Below are positions 35,781 to 47,962 of a DNA stretch of 64,000 nt, piece by piece. Positions within the stretch are counted from its first letter, which is position 1. The number at the start of each line of letters is the position of its first letter. This DNA comes from Blastocystis hominis (Eukaryota; Sar; Bigyra; Opalinata; Blastocystidae). The translations under genes were made by a program, and so were the position numbers. Below the pieces are notes generated by a model that was given only the letters and a program-made list of their open reading frames with translations, was not told where the DNA came from and did no database searches. Location: positions 36,817 through 100,816 of the forward strand of contig NW_013171828.1 in the NCBI RefSeq assembly GCF_000151665.1, given 5' to 3'.

Positions 35781-38726
35781 ATGGAATTCCTGCCAGGAAA
35801 CGAACCTGAGGAATGGCAGTATCTGGGCGAGGCAGAAAATGCAATTCCGTATCAACAGGTGACTTTGTACGATTCAATGCAGTGGAGCGACTTTCCGTTG
35901 GAAAACTTCAATGCAGCATGCAGTCAGTTTAGCGGTAATCGATTCAGATTGGATTTTATCTAGGTGCGATTGCTCTGGTGTGGAACACGAACGAAATACT
36001 CCCTCTAAATAGTGATATATCCTTGTCGACGGACATTTTCATTTTTGATTCGACAGGAAGAAAGGTTTGTGTCATCATGTGCGCTTTATGGATAGCTTGC
36101 TCAAATTCCGGGTCGTGAGTGGCAGCACTCCCGCGTGGTTGTGATGGGATGGACAATATCCGAGCGCCTCTTCCTTTTGTTTGAAGACGGAAGATTATCG
36201 GTTTTCTCGCTCATGGGAGACCGTCTTTCCGATCTGAAGCTCTTCGAGCAAGCTTTCACCGACATCGTGATGTGTGGAACACCCACCGAAAGTGGCTGTC
36301 TTTGCTACACGCGAACAGGTCGTCTGTAAGTTCTTCAATCTTCTTGCATCAATCTAACGATCAGTATCCACATTCTCTGTGACGAGGAAACGCCTTCGCT
36401 CATCGAATTTCCCTCCCTTTCTCTCGCTAGCGGCAACTCCGTGACTTCGCTCTGCTGCATTGAGAGTCGCTTCACGGACAGTGGTGATATGCTCGTTCTC
36501 GCCGCCTGCTGGGACCAGTCCGTGTTCGTCATCTCCCCATCCGACATCATCGACCTCGAAGTGAACGTACGCGGCCAGCGCACTCCTCTCCCCCTCCTAG
36601 ACCTGTATCTACGGCCGAATCGTCCGCATGGCGCCATCGCCGAGTCAGCATTACATCGCTTGTTTTACGAGCGAGGGTTGGATTATCGTGCTCAGCACTT
36701 CCTTCGATAAGAAGGTTTTCCTCTCTTCTACTCACCCGCTCATTCTTTTTAGATTCTCGAGTTCAATACCCATACCGAAGATCGACCCGCCAATTTTTGC
36801 TGGTGCGGCGAAGACAGCATTGCCGCCTCCTGGAAGAACCGCGGGATTCTCCTGCTTTCTCCCTTCTGCGATTTTCTCCGCCTCGACTACGACGTTTCGC
36901 TCGAGCCGCTCTTCCTCGTCCAAGAAATCGATGCGCTCCGCGTTTATTCGCGGTTCCACCACGATCTCATCCGCGCCGTTTCCACGGTTTCCACTTTTGA
37001 GGGGTAGGTTCCACCGTCGATCTACAATGTGTACATGCCGGGCTCGCAGACGCCGGGCGCGGTGCTGCGCTCGGCCTTTGCGCGCTACACGCAGCGAGCA
37101 GGCGAACGAGACATGTGCGAAGGCATCGGAGATCTGCATAGCGAATCATTGAGCGAAGCTGTGCAAGAGTGTGTGGACGCTGCAAGGGAAGAGCTCAGCA
37201 GTTTATTGCAGGAGGAGCTGCTCCGCTCCGCGAGCTACGGAAAACGCTACTGGGACGCCCACGAAAAATCGGGACTTTTTTTGGATTTCCAGAAAACGGC
37301 TGGATTTCTCCGCGTGCTGAACGCGCTGCGAACCGCGGACGTGGGTCTGTATCTTACCGCGGGGGAGTTCGAGGTGCTTCAGGATCGATGCGTCATTTCG
37401 CGGTTATGTGCGCGTCGTCGCTACTATTTATCGGTGCAGGTTGGCTTCATTTGATTGGCCGGTTCATCCGCGTAGCTCTGCGCGTTTTCCAAAATTCCCC
37501 ACGATTTCGTGCTCATCGAGTGGGCCTGCGAAAAAGTCCGACGCTCCGCCGCGTTACCCGACGGAGAATTGTTCGAGCTGGTCAAACAGCGGCTCGCGGC
37601 GGGCGTTTCGTCGGGATTCGGTCAAATCGCGTGGGCGGCGCACCAATCAGATCGCAGGGATTTGGCGTGTCGATTTTTGGCGATGGAACGGCGCGTGCAG
37701 GACCGTGTGCCGCTGTATTTGATGATGGAGCAGGAGGCGACCGCGCTGAAGGAAGCAAGCGATGCGCATGATGCCGATCTGATGCTCTTCGCTGCGCTGC
37801 AGATTTGGATTCGGTGCGGGTTTTGGAGGCGAGTAGTGACCAGCAGGTGGAAAAACGGCGCGATTCCGAACGATCGCTTCGCATCGCTGATTACCGGATT
37901 TCCAGAAATCGGGGATATTTTGGAGGAGTATCTGGAAATCCGCGGGGACGACGTGGAGAGTCTGCTCCGCGCGGAGGGCCGGTCAGCCTGGCGGGATTGT
38001 GTCACGGAACAGAATCGAAGTTCTCTGCGAACATCTCGTGTGTCGGGCGTTTCGCGGTGGAAGCGACGTGGATCGGCGATTGGCGTATCTGAAGCAGATC
38101 CAATCGGAGCTCACCGCGGTTCTGTCAGTGCGTAAAGAGCTGGATTTTTGGCATAAAACGATCACTGAACAGATGAAACTGCTGAGCTTCCAGAAGGAAT
38201 TGTTCGGCGTGGTGAAGGATCGGCGCTGTCTGGAGCTCAGCGCGTTCGAGCTGGTTCGGTTCTGCTGTCTGAAGGCGCAGATGAAGCAGGCGGACCGCAT
38301 TCGCGCGATGTTCAAAATCCCCGAGAAAAAGTGGGCGTTTCGCGGAGAGGAGTGAGGAAAAGGTTCTGGGGACTGAAGATAGGAGCGCTGGCGGAAGGGA
38401 GGTTCTGGGACGTGCTGTTTGCGTTCGCGAATGAGAAGAAAAGTCCGGTGGGTTATGTGCCGTTTGTGGAGGTCTGCATGAAGTATGATAATGTCGAGGA
38501 GGCGGCGCGGTATTTGCCTAAAGTGGAGGTGGAGAAGGAGAATCAGCGGTAGATTTCGGATACCAAGGAACGGCTGCATTGGGCAAAGCAATGTCGAGCA
38601 TTTGCGATTGTGCTCGCGGATGCCGTGAAATTGAAGGATCGAAGTGCGCTGGAGTTTGTGGCCAAGGAGTGTGAAGATGAAGTGATTCGCATGAGTGCTG
38701 AGAAAGCTTTAAGTGGAAAGTTGTAG
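35781..38726 (+). CDS. VPS16: VPS16-like subunit of HOPS/CORVET
   Basis: Multi-exon with introns of about 28-39 nt (for example 36325-36363, with a CTAAC near the acceptor). The N-terminal beta-propeller part has GAIALVWN, VVVMGWTISERLFLLFEDGRLSVFS and SCWDQSVFVIS-like segments typical of VPS16. The C-terminal helical part has IAWAAHQSDRRDLACRFLAMERR, VPLYLMMEQ and DADLMLFAALQIW, matching the Vps16 C-terminal domain. The protein is a core subunit of the endosome/lysosome tethering complexes. Coding DNA is GC-rich compared with the LRR genes. The stop TAG at 38724-38726 is three bases before TGTTTGTT. Confidence 0.85.
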
Positions 38727-38729
38727 AGT

Positions 38730-38737
38730 TGTTTGTT
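38730..38737 (+). terminator. TGTTTGTT motif after VPS16
   Basis: Three bases after the stop codon, same spacing class as for the neighbouring genes. Confidence 0.7.
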
Positions 38738-38797
38738 GAGAATCAAGGATTACTGTACGGTGGATAGTTATCAGTTTGTTAGTTTTTTTTTATAACC

Positions 38798-41302
38798 ATG
38801 AGTCAGGTGATTGATTGCAAAGTGTATGATCAAGGAGGAACATTTAGTAGAATATTCGTTCATTCTTTTAGACTTAGAAAGCACATTTCAAATTCTTGAT
38901 ACTGCATATCTAAATTATGCTATTCAAGATGGAGACAATATTATGATTCACTGGATTGATAATGGAAATAACCCCTTTTTAACTGTTCCTTATAGAAGTC
39001 CTTTATTCCTTAAAACTGATACTGCAAAAAGCTATTATATCAGATTTACAAATGGAAACGAGTGTTATGTAACAGAGTTTAATGATCAGTACAAGAAAGA
39101 GGAATATCTCTATTATTCAAAGTCTATCGATGGAAAATTAATTGAATGCGGACTCGTCAAAGGTGATACATTTGTTCCGTTCAAGCAATTCGAAGATAAT
39201 GACCTGATGACAGAATACATTTATGGATTCAATAACGATACGAATAGCATTGATACAAGTACAAAAACTCAAGTGTATCAGGGAGGGTACATAAACAATC
39301 CTAAAAAGCATTATCCTCGAGCAAATGAAGAACAATCATTAACGAGTCCAAAATCTACTATCAAGTCTAAATATGCACCCAATGCTATTTCTAACTCCCC
39401 TCCAGCAAGACCACCAAAATCTTCAAAGGATACTGAGAATAAACAAATTGATGGGAATGATTCTGTAGGTCAAAGAAATGTGGGAGATGGAAATGCGATG
39501 TCTGCAAGAAATCAATCCAAACCTTCTATCAAGCCTGAACCAGCGGCAAAAACAATAACAACAAATTCTACTAACTTTATTACAAACCCACCACAAACTC
39601 ATGATAGAAAGATTGTTGAAAGGCCAAGTAATTCGGTTATTGATACAAAACAAGTAAATCACACACAACAAAGAGTTGATAGTGATGAATGGTTTTTGTC
39701 AAAAGGAGACAAAATTCAAGAAAATACACAATATACAGCATTTACACTTGAATTTAAAGAGTACTATAGAGATGATTTACTCACAACACTTGTTATCAAT
39801 ATGCTCAATTTCCCGAATTTGAAACATTTGATTTTCGGTAATTATGTTCAAAGTTTAGTTAAGGGAGCAATATTGCAAATATCAGATTGTTCACTTTTGC
39901 AAACTATCAAGTTTGGAAAGCGATCATTTACTTATTATCAAAGTTTTGTATTTACAAGTATGATTTGTTATTTTTATGTTGTAAATAGATTTACCAAAAC
40001 TAAAATCAATTGAAATGAGCCATTCATCAATGACAGGACATACCAGAGGATCTAGTTTGATAATGAAAAGTAATCATTCGATATTTGATTTGATGTATAG
40101 ATCTTACGAATCTCATAACAATTACATCAGAAAAGAGTTGTTGGAAGAATGTAAATAGAATCGAAATAGAAAGTATTGAAACGATCACTATTTGATATAG
40201 ATTTACCAAATGTGTCACAAATTTCACTTGATGATGCTTTTACAAATCTGATAGAAATATCATTGAATCGTATGAAATAATGAATTTGATAATCAACTAG
40301 ATGTGAGCCAAGCATTTATGGCATATTTGAACAGAAGAGGAATTGAATCGAAACCAACTGATCACACAATGATTCAATCCTTATTAAACAATAGTTTGAA
40401 TTCTAGTTTAGATGGAAATAGAAATGAAATGACTGGGACTCGATTTCAATCAATTTCCAATACATCAAATTCCATTTCAACGAACAATGGAAGCGTTTTT
40501 CCCAAAATGGATCAAGCCAATTCTACAATTGGAAATGAAGAAAATTCAATTACTATTCACGATAAAACAGATCAATCAAGTCTATCAAAACCCGATTCAA
40601 TTCATTCAACATTAGTTTTCAGTGATGATTGTTTTTCTTTTGATAAAGTGTCTATAAAATCATGGACATTGTTAGAAAGATTGGTGATAGGCGATCGTTG
40701 TTGTTCCAAAACTCAATCATTTGAAATATGTCATTGTCCAAAACTCAAATCTATCAAAGTGGGTAAACAATCGTTCTCTAAATCTTCATGTTACATATTT
40801 GGTATTGAATTGTAAGTATAATAATAATAATGAATAGATCTTCGTCAACTCCAAACTATTGAAATCGGAGAACAATCATTTGGATATTCAGAGAGATTAA
40901 TCATAAAGGGTAAAGATGAATGAATGAATGAATTGAATACTAGATCTTCCTCTATTGAATACTATTCAATTGAGTTCTTCGGTGTTCTATGGAAAAAGTG
41001 GAAATTTTGAAGTAGAAATGAAGAGTTTTGCTACATAATGAAAATGAAGAATAGATTTACCCGCACTCAAATCGCTTACTGCCCTAGATAATGCATTCTA
41101 TTATACTACTTCAGTTACATTTGAGGGTAGAGAGAAATGAATTCAAATTGATATTTAGACATTCCAGTTTTAACACATATTGATTTACCGAAAAATGCGT
41201 TTGCCAAAGCAAAGATAACAAGAAAAGGAAGTAATAATTGATATAATTGATGAATATTTAGAAATTTCTGCCCAATTGAAAGAAATACGCGGTAAATGTT
41301 GA
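38798..41302 (+). CDS. LRR-family protein with one LRR per exon, copy 1
   Basis: A start at 38798 (MSQ) followed by a 31-nt intron leads into EHLVEYSFILLDLES; an unspliced start at 38826 is the alternative. A globular N-terminal part is followed by a Ser/Pro/Asn-rich linker, then LRRs (LKHLIFGNYVQSLVKGAI, LLQTIKFGKRSFTYYQS). Small exons beginning AT (N/D/H then L/V) are separated by phase-1 introns of 28-34 nt with TAG acceptors, for example those ending before 39992, 40077, 40201 and 40302. A second linker-rich exon (40303-40815) and five more LRR exons lead to the end KEIRGKC-stop. About 95% identical copy at 47963-50550. Likely a surface or scaffold protein; no signal peptide seen. Confidence 0.7.
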
Positions 41303-41319
41303 GTACATTTGTTGTTGTA

Positions 41320-41327
41320 TGTTTGTT
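41320..41327 (+). terminator. TGTTTGTT motif after LRR copy 1
   Basis: 18 bases after the stop at 41300-41302, farther than in the housekeeping genes. The same arrangement follows copy 2 at 50568-50575. Confidence 0.55.
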
Positions 41328-41353
41328 TTTGTAAATCATCGCAAATATTGCTA

Positions 41354-43811
41354 ATGGACTATTTCACAATTGTATTTGAAGGAATATCGAATGATTTATC
41401 TGTTTTGAGTATCATTTTGGGCATTATAGTGCTGGTGATTTTTCTTTACTATTACATATCGACTTCATTTTTAAAACATACAAGTATTGCATTTATTATA
41501 TTACTATGACTCTAGGATACACAATCAAGAAAAATGGCCATCTCTGGTCTGAAAGCATACCCAAGAATCCAAAATCCTGTCATGAATGCAAAAAGCTATT
41601 GCTTCCGGGGCAAGATAGTAACTGTTCAGAAAAAGACTTGATCTGTAGAAATATGTGAATGTGATTATTGTGGCTCCTTTATCCACGAATCATGTATCTC
41701 ACATTCAAAATTCCACTGTAAACAGCTCACATCTACCAAACAGCAGATAAAGCACTTGTGGTATGCTTTCTAATTTTTTTCTCACTATTTGGCTGGATGG
41801 GAATATCGATATTGGAACTACCTGCTGTATCTGTCACGAGGAGATCACTTCCTTCGTAAACCTCACAGGCAAACGCTGTGTGTGGTGCCAGCGCGTTGTC
41901 CACGAGTACCCTCTTCCCCTATCAATTCTATTCTCCTAGTGAGTGTGCCTCGCAGTTGGACGAATTCTGCGATTTCGGTAAGTTCAAAAACTACATCATT
42001 TCCCCTTCGTTCGTTCGCTCTTTCTACTCCAAGCCCTCCAGTCCAGAGTCTCCCATCCCCGAGAAGATTCCCTTCGTCCCCACCTCTCCTCCTGCCAACG
42101 CATCTCGCACATTAGTTCGATCCATGAGCGATCATTCATCCTCCACTTCTTCCTTCTTTTCCACTTCTTCTGCTTCGATTTTCGATCCTTCCACCGAAGA
42201 TGAACTCCGATTCCGGAAATCGCGCGGGTCGTTCGATGATGATTCTGTCGGCGGTTCCCCTCCCCCCAGCCTCACCGAATACAAGCCGCGCGAAGTCAGC
42301 TGTCAATTCGAGGCAGAGGACAAAAAGGAGGAAGCGCAGAGAACTCGGAAATTCTCGTGGCAGTCAGTTTTTACCGAAATGAAGTGGGAATTGCCCGCTA
42401 AAAATCATTTTTAGCGTGAATCGAACCGGAATCATGGAGTACGTCAAGCGAATCCAAGAAAAGTACGATTCTCAAACCCCGATCACTGCGCAGCCCCGAG
42501 CTCAATCGCTATTTCGAGCGCGGAAAAACCGCGGATCGCCGCAAATGGATCCTGAACATCCCGTGCAACGAGACGCCGATCCTCGTGTTCATCAATTCGC
42601 GGTCGGGCGGCCAGTACGGCAGCCATCTTCTCCCGCAGTTTCGACGCGTGCTGCATCCGATCCAAGTCGTCGATCTGCAGGAGAAAAACCCGCACGAGGC
42701 GCTTCGGAACTTCGTGGAACTGGAGAACCTCCGGATTTTGGTGTGCGGCGGAGACATATCCATGGAGGTTCGATTGGAATTCTTAATGGAAGGGGTCGGT
42801 GGGCTGGGTGCTGAATATGATCGAGAAGTATAAGTGGAAACGGATGCCGGCGGTGGCGATTCTCCCGCTGGGGACGGGAAATGACTTGTCGCGCTCGCTG
42901 AATTGGGGAAGCGGCTTTGTGGTGCTGGTTGAGAGAGAGTTTGATGTAGGATGGGCAGTCGACGGAGAAGATTTTGAAGCAAGTGTCGACGGCGCGATGT
43001 GGGATTGGTGGAATGATTGGATGAGTAGTGATTTTGTTGGATCGCTGGGATCTGCAGACCACTTCTGCGCATCGAAAAGCGATCTCTGTTTGTTGACAAA
43101 CCTCTTTTTTATTGATAGAATCGAAACTTTAACTGCTATTTCTCCATCGGATCCGATGCCGCCATCGCGCTTCGCTTCCACACGATGCGCGAGCGAAACC
43201 CCTCGCTGTTCAACTCGCAGCTGGGGAATAAAGTCTGGTACGCCGCAGTGGGCGGCGGAGAAACGTTGAATCCCTCCTATCCGAAACTTTCTGAGAGCAT
43301 CGAACTGCTCGTCGATGGAGTGAAATGCGAATTGCACGACGCGATTAGTGTTACCTGCTTGAACATTCCGTATTATGCCGGGGGATCGCTGCCGCTGGGC
43401 GTGTCGGAGGACTATTTCTCGAGCAGTGATGGGATTCTCGAAGTGATCGGGTTTCGAAACATTCTGCACTGTGCGACGACGCTGGTGAGGGAAGAAAGGG
43501 GAAGTGAGAAATAGGCGGGATTAAGCAAGGCGTTTATGATTGGAAGAGGAAGGCATATTCAATTCAAACTGAAGGAGAAATGTCCGATTCAGATCGATGG
43601 AGAGCCGTGGATGCAGAAGGCGGCAACTCTGGATATTCTGTATCGAGGGCAGGTCCCGATGCTGACGCAGCCAGCGAGTAAAGTGGAAGAAGCGGTAGGA
43701 GTGATGATGGAGTCGTTGGAGTGGGCGAAGGCGATGAAGGTGATTAATGAAGAGCAATATCAGCAGATCTTGTCAAAGTATCAGGAGGAATTGCGGCGTC
43801 GAAAGTACTGA
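41354..43811 (+). CDS. Diacylglycerol kinase, epsilon-like (membrane segment, two C1 fingers, catalytic domain)
   Basis: The first exon encodes a membrane helix ([18 protein letters not shown]), then introns of about 30 nt split two C1-type Cys/His modules ([17 protein letters not shown]...; [28 protein letters not shown]). A Ser-rich linker follows. The catalytic region has [19 protein letters not shown] joined across an intron to [20 protein letters not shown] and, in the accessory part, DGILEVIGF and QIDGEPW. The enzyme phosphorylates diacylglycerol to phosphatidic acid. The domain order (TM, C1, C1, DGKc, DGKa) matches the epsilon type. Its first exon lies within the segmentally duplicated block; copy 2 has only a fragment of it. 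Confidence 0.82.
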
Positions 43812-43971
43812 ACAGTGAATGAAAAATCACTGAGTGACGACTGTAAGAATTATGAAATGTGAATCAATGATTGAATGGAACTGCGAATTGACTCGAGTTG
43901 TATTCAATGACTATGTTATCCTTTGTTTGATTTAGAACATTGAGAACATTGAAAGAATTTAGAACATCTAG

Positions 43972-43979
43972 AACAAACA
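43972..43979 (-). terminator. TGTTTGTT motif after the pfkB-like gene
   Basis: Three bases beyond the TGA stop on the minus strand. Confidence 0.7.
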
Positions 43980-43982
43980 CTT

Positions 43983-45835
43983 TCAACCCCAAAGTTGTTT
44001 CAAATAAGTATTTATAAAGTGAGAGTGAATGCCTTCGTGAATGGTGGGAGCCACAATCCGCTGCTGCCGACTGTTAAATCGCGCCGTTCCGATTCCGATC
44101 CCCATTGCCATGTTTAACGGATAATCCAATTCCAAACCCATCATCAATCCTCCTAAAAACGCTTCCTCTTTCCATCACGCCTCCCTTTCAATCCTACTTG
44201 CAGCAATATTGGATTCAAAAGAGGTCTGGTAATGTTTCGTCGCGAAATAAATCACATCCATGTCGGAAGCATTCGCTTCTTTCACCACCATCGCCACTCC
44301 TTTCGATCCATAATTCAACACTATATAATTATCATCTTGGTGACTCTGCATTTCGCTCAGAACCGCATTCAGCGGCTCCTTCAAGCGAGGAATCGCTTCC
44401 GAAAACTCCTCTGTTTTCCAATCTATTCTCAAAGCTGCATCGCAAATCTACTTCGCTGCTTCCAATCGTCGGATTGGCTTCGTAGTTCTGGCTTCACTAA
44501 GCACGCCATGTCCCACAATTCCTCCACCGAAATGCACAAATAATCGGTGCGTTGAAGCAGAGATGATTCTAACAGAGATTTCAACTGCGAAGGTTCGCAT
44601 GGACTCACCAGCAATCGGCTTGGCTTGTCTTTCAAAAGCGTCGCAACCCTCCGTTGAGCCTCTATGCTGAGAGAGGTATCGACGAACACGCTCGACGCTT
44701 TCTCAAAAGATTCACTCAGTTCGTTTAGATGGCTCACTGAAATCTTTGCATCCGAATACGATCGATATTCGCTCTCTGGATACCCCGACTTGTCGTAAAA
44801 TCCCCAGATTTCCAGAGAGGAGCCATTCACCACTTTGACTCCTTCCAACGAATCGCCCATTTTCCCGTGGAAATCGCGAATTCGCTTGCCTCCTTCGTCA
44901 TTCCCTATCGCTCCCACCAAGAGCGGCCGATTCTTTGGAGACAGACGCAGAAAGACTTCATAGGCGTTTCGAGCCACGCCTCCAAGATCGTGAAACACAA
45001 AGCCTGATCGATTTGAAACGGCTGATTGTTGTGAGTACAGTCCGGTGGCGACCTCACCCACAAAAATGGGGGATCCCATGTGATAAGGTGGAATAGAGGA
45101 AAGAGAAGTGGAGTGAACCGAAAAAGGAGAATTGTGTGAAGTGGAAACCGTGTTTTCTTGCGTCGGTTCGAGTGTGTTAAACATGGAAACAAAGGTAGGA
45201 GACGCGAAGCTCCGCGAGGAACTGCGCGTTTCCTGCTGAGATTGAAAACTGGAGGCTCCTCCCTCCGCTTCCTCCACTTCTTGTTCTTCTTGTTCTCCTT
45301 GTTCTTCTTCTTCTCCTTCTTCATCATCTTCTTCTTCTGCGGCCTCCTGTCTCAACACTTGTTCCTTGGCTCGCTGCTCGTTTTCTTCTTCGATTTGAAT
45401 CGCCTCGTCCACCATTCCTTTCATCTCCGCGTCTTTCATCGCGTTCTTCCGCGACTGCACCGACAACTCGCTCTCTTTGGGATGTTTCTGCTCGTCGATC
45501 CGCTGCAACAACATCAGACCCGTCTTCGTCGCATTCTTCAAGCAGCTCATAAACAAATTGCGACTCAGTCCGTTCGATTTCTCGGCGAGGCACTACAACA
45601 AACAGCCGAAACGGCTCGGTACATTATGCAGAAATCGGCTTTGCTCATGAAACGGAATGTTTTTCCGCTGACATTCGAAATAAACCGCGGGAAGAAGCTT
45701 CTCAATGCGAGCAGAGCGAGTCGTGTCCTTGGAATGAACGCTGACAGTATAGGAAAGAGGGAACTGCATCTGCTCATTGCGAATCAGCAGAGCAGACAGC
45801 TCCGTCGAGGAATACGTCGTGACGTCTGACTTCAT
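43983..45835 (-). CDS. pfkB-family carbohydrate kinase-like protein, active site degenerate
   Basis: Multi-exon on the minus strand (a 30-nt intron joins FLHN to CLAEKSNG; others of 29-30 nt near 44440 and 44200). An unknown N-terminal region and a long Glu-rich stretch precede the pfkB fold: HDLGGVARNAYEVFLRLS and PLLVGAIGNDEGGKRI are the usual N-terminal landmarks, closest in style to pseudouridine kinase. The C-terminal landmark, normally GAGD with the catalytic Asp, reads IAAKEAFLGGL after splicing, so the catalytic Asp appears replaced. A regulatory pseudokinase is possible. The stop TGA is three bases before TGTTTGTT (minus strand 43979-43972). Confidence 0.65.
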
Positions 45836-45868
45836 TTTGCTACGATCAAAACGAGAAAACAAGCAAAT

Positions 45869-46677
45869 CTACAAGAGCTGGTTGTAAACGATCGGGATGT
45901 ACTGAAACCCGGGAGTGACGATGCTGATGCTGTTCGATGCCATGTAAGGCACGGTCGTGTAGATATCAGTGGGCAGATCGAAGCCACAGTTGACATTCTA
46001 CGATCAGAGAAAAGAGCAGACCAAACGGTCGGATGGTATTTTCGCAGTGACTCAATATCCACAGAGGTTGTCGGTACCAGCTTGTCCAGGCCTTGAATAA
46101 ACCCGGATACAGTGACTGGAGAGTTGAGAAGACTTCCAACATAGGAAATCAGGCTCGTTGTGAAGTAGCCCGTTGCTCCTGACTGCATTAGGCTGTCTAT
46201 ATTGTTGCTACAGTTTGAAACCTCCAAAACGAAGCGTACATATTACATTCTACTAATTTCCCGGTATACTTTTGTAAGAAATTCAAGTCCTGAGCACTAA
46301 GACCAATTTTCACCTAAAACAATAAATAAATAGGCACTCAGCATACCTTTCCACAGATTAATGCAGCAGGAACGGCAACAACATTCATCCTTTTGGCAAT
46401 ATCGATCTGGGACTGCATAAATGCAACGCTTTGCTGGTAGTCCTTCTCTAGCTTCAATAGAATCCGCAAACTAGTACCAAACAAAAACACAGAAGTATCG
46501 ATAGGAAGCAACAGTTTAGAATTACTTATTGCATCCGTCACATCCGGGTGAACATCACAGGACGATAACGTAAACAAACTACATTACACCCAGAATAAGA
46601 ACCTACCATCGCTTTCGAGTTGCGTCATACAAACACCGAGAAAGCCTCCTAACTCCAGAAGAACCCAACCGCAACAT
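45869..46677 (-). CDS. Unknown protein with a mitochondrial-type presequence
   Basis: The first exon reads MLRLGSSGVRRLSRCLYDAT, an Arg/Ser/Leu-rich, acid-free start typical of mitochondrial targeting. Joined exons with introns of about 28-33 nt then encode a mostly hydrophobic-neutral protein (IDIAKRMNVVAVPAALICGK, GLSAQDLNFLQKYTGK, GATGYFTTSLISYVGS) ending PIVYNQLL-stop. I do not recognise the family. It ends only 33 bp before the pfkB-like gene's ATG. A TGCTTGTT, one base off the usual octamer, lies three bases after its stop. In a Blastocystis-like host it would go to the mitochondrion-related organelle. Confidence 0.55.
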
Positions 46678-47174
46678 TCTTCTGAATTCTCAAGGAAAAT
46701 GGGAATAGTAAAAATAGAGACTATTTCAATTCAATCGAAAGTTGCAAAAGAAAACTATTAGATGGTGGCTTTGGATCATCTTAGCAAGAGCTTGGAAAAA
46801 AAGGAAAGGGAGAAGTGATTCTTTGAAGAATTGAGTGAGGTGGTAGGTATGGTCCCTTCGTTTCTAAGATTCTCGGCCTGTTCGGTGAAGATTCTACCAC
46901 ACGCGTTAAAAACATATCCTCTATTGCTTTTGCTTAGTTCTTTCATTCAACATCTTTTCTTTGTGGAGTGTAGTGATGTTTTCTTCTGCGGTTTATCTCA
47001 TGGAAGCTTATGGAAATCAGCTAGCAATTTAGTTTTCCAATCTGTTGTTTTTAATCTCAAACTTGGGGTTCTGCTATGTTTTATTGATAAATTCAATTCA
47101 TTGCGAACTGCAGAGTGAACAGATATGATTAGAATCATGGGGCAAAGCACGTGAAACGTTATTGTGAATCCTGC
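46678..47174. other. Intergenic stretch
   Basis: No supported gene. A 95-residue frame (46831-47118) is hydrophobic and unrecognised; probably chance. Confidence 0.45.
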
Positions 47175-47471
47175 TCATTCGCCTTGGGCGGAATGGGCTT
47201 CACTTCGTTCTCGTCCAGCGTGTTCATATGCACGGGACGGTACATCAGCTTGGTGGTTCCCGTTCCAAACAGAGCGTCGTCGTGGTAGGCCACGGTGTGT
47301 TTCAACCAGTTCACGTCATCGCGCTCCTTGTAGTCCTCGCGCGCGTGGGCTCCACGCGACTCCTTGCGCGCCTCGGCGGCGATCATGGTGCAGTGTGCCT
47401 GCTCGAGGAGATTCTGGAGCTCGAGCGTCTCGATGAGATCGGTGTTCCAGATCATGGAGCGATCGGTGAAG
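47175..47471 (-). pseudogene. Detached 3' fragment of the SDHA gene
   Basis: About 290 bp almost identical to 60213-60502, the C-terminal part of the full SDHA gene; the only difference I noticed is T for C near 47304. The 98-codon frame lacks every catalytic motif. The similarity ends exactly at GAGCGATCGGTGA at 47471. The final codons also differ from the full gene (KANEQDSQ instead of KARVY). A recent segmental copy, not functional as an enzyme. Confidence 0.85.
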
Positions 47472-47962
47472 TTGGGTTGAAAGGTGAGTGAAAAAAGAGG
47501 TAGTGTGGTTAATTTGTTGGTTTGCGATTGATGAGTTTATAGTTTAAAAGAAAACATACCACTTTGCACACTCATGAATCAACATTCATTCACAAAATGA
47601 AGCCCACATATAAAAATGGACGAATATTACGTTTGAGATATCACACTTATTGCATGAAAAACTAATATGAAATACGCGGAGTAATGTACGAAATAGCTGG
47701 AAACTATTCAAAAGAGTTTGAGAATTGATTCTATTGTTGGATACCGATATAGTTTAATTGAAACAGAGTAGAATAGTAATCATCAAAATCCCATAATAAA
47801 AAATAGTAAATAGAATATTCCTTATCTTTGTCGAAACCATATTATAATAAATATAAAATGCAAATAAACAGGAAATTAGATAGCTTCTGTTAAAAGCAAG
47901 ATCGTTGATAATCAATGACCACTGTACATCAGAATGTTTTTCGACTAATTTGCTTTATAACC

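Noticed and set aside
46831-47118. 95-codon plus-strand frame
   Set aside because: No splice partners, no motif, AT-rich DNA.
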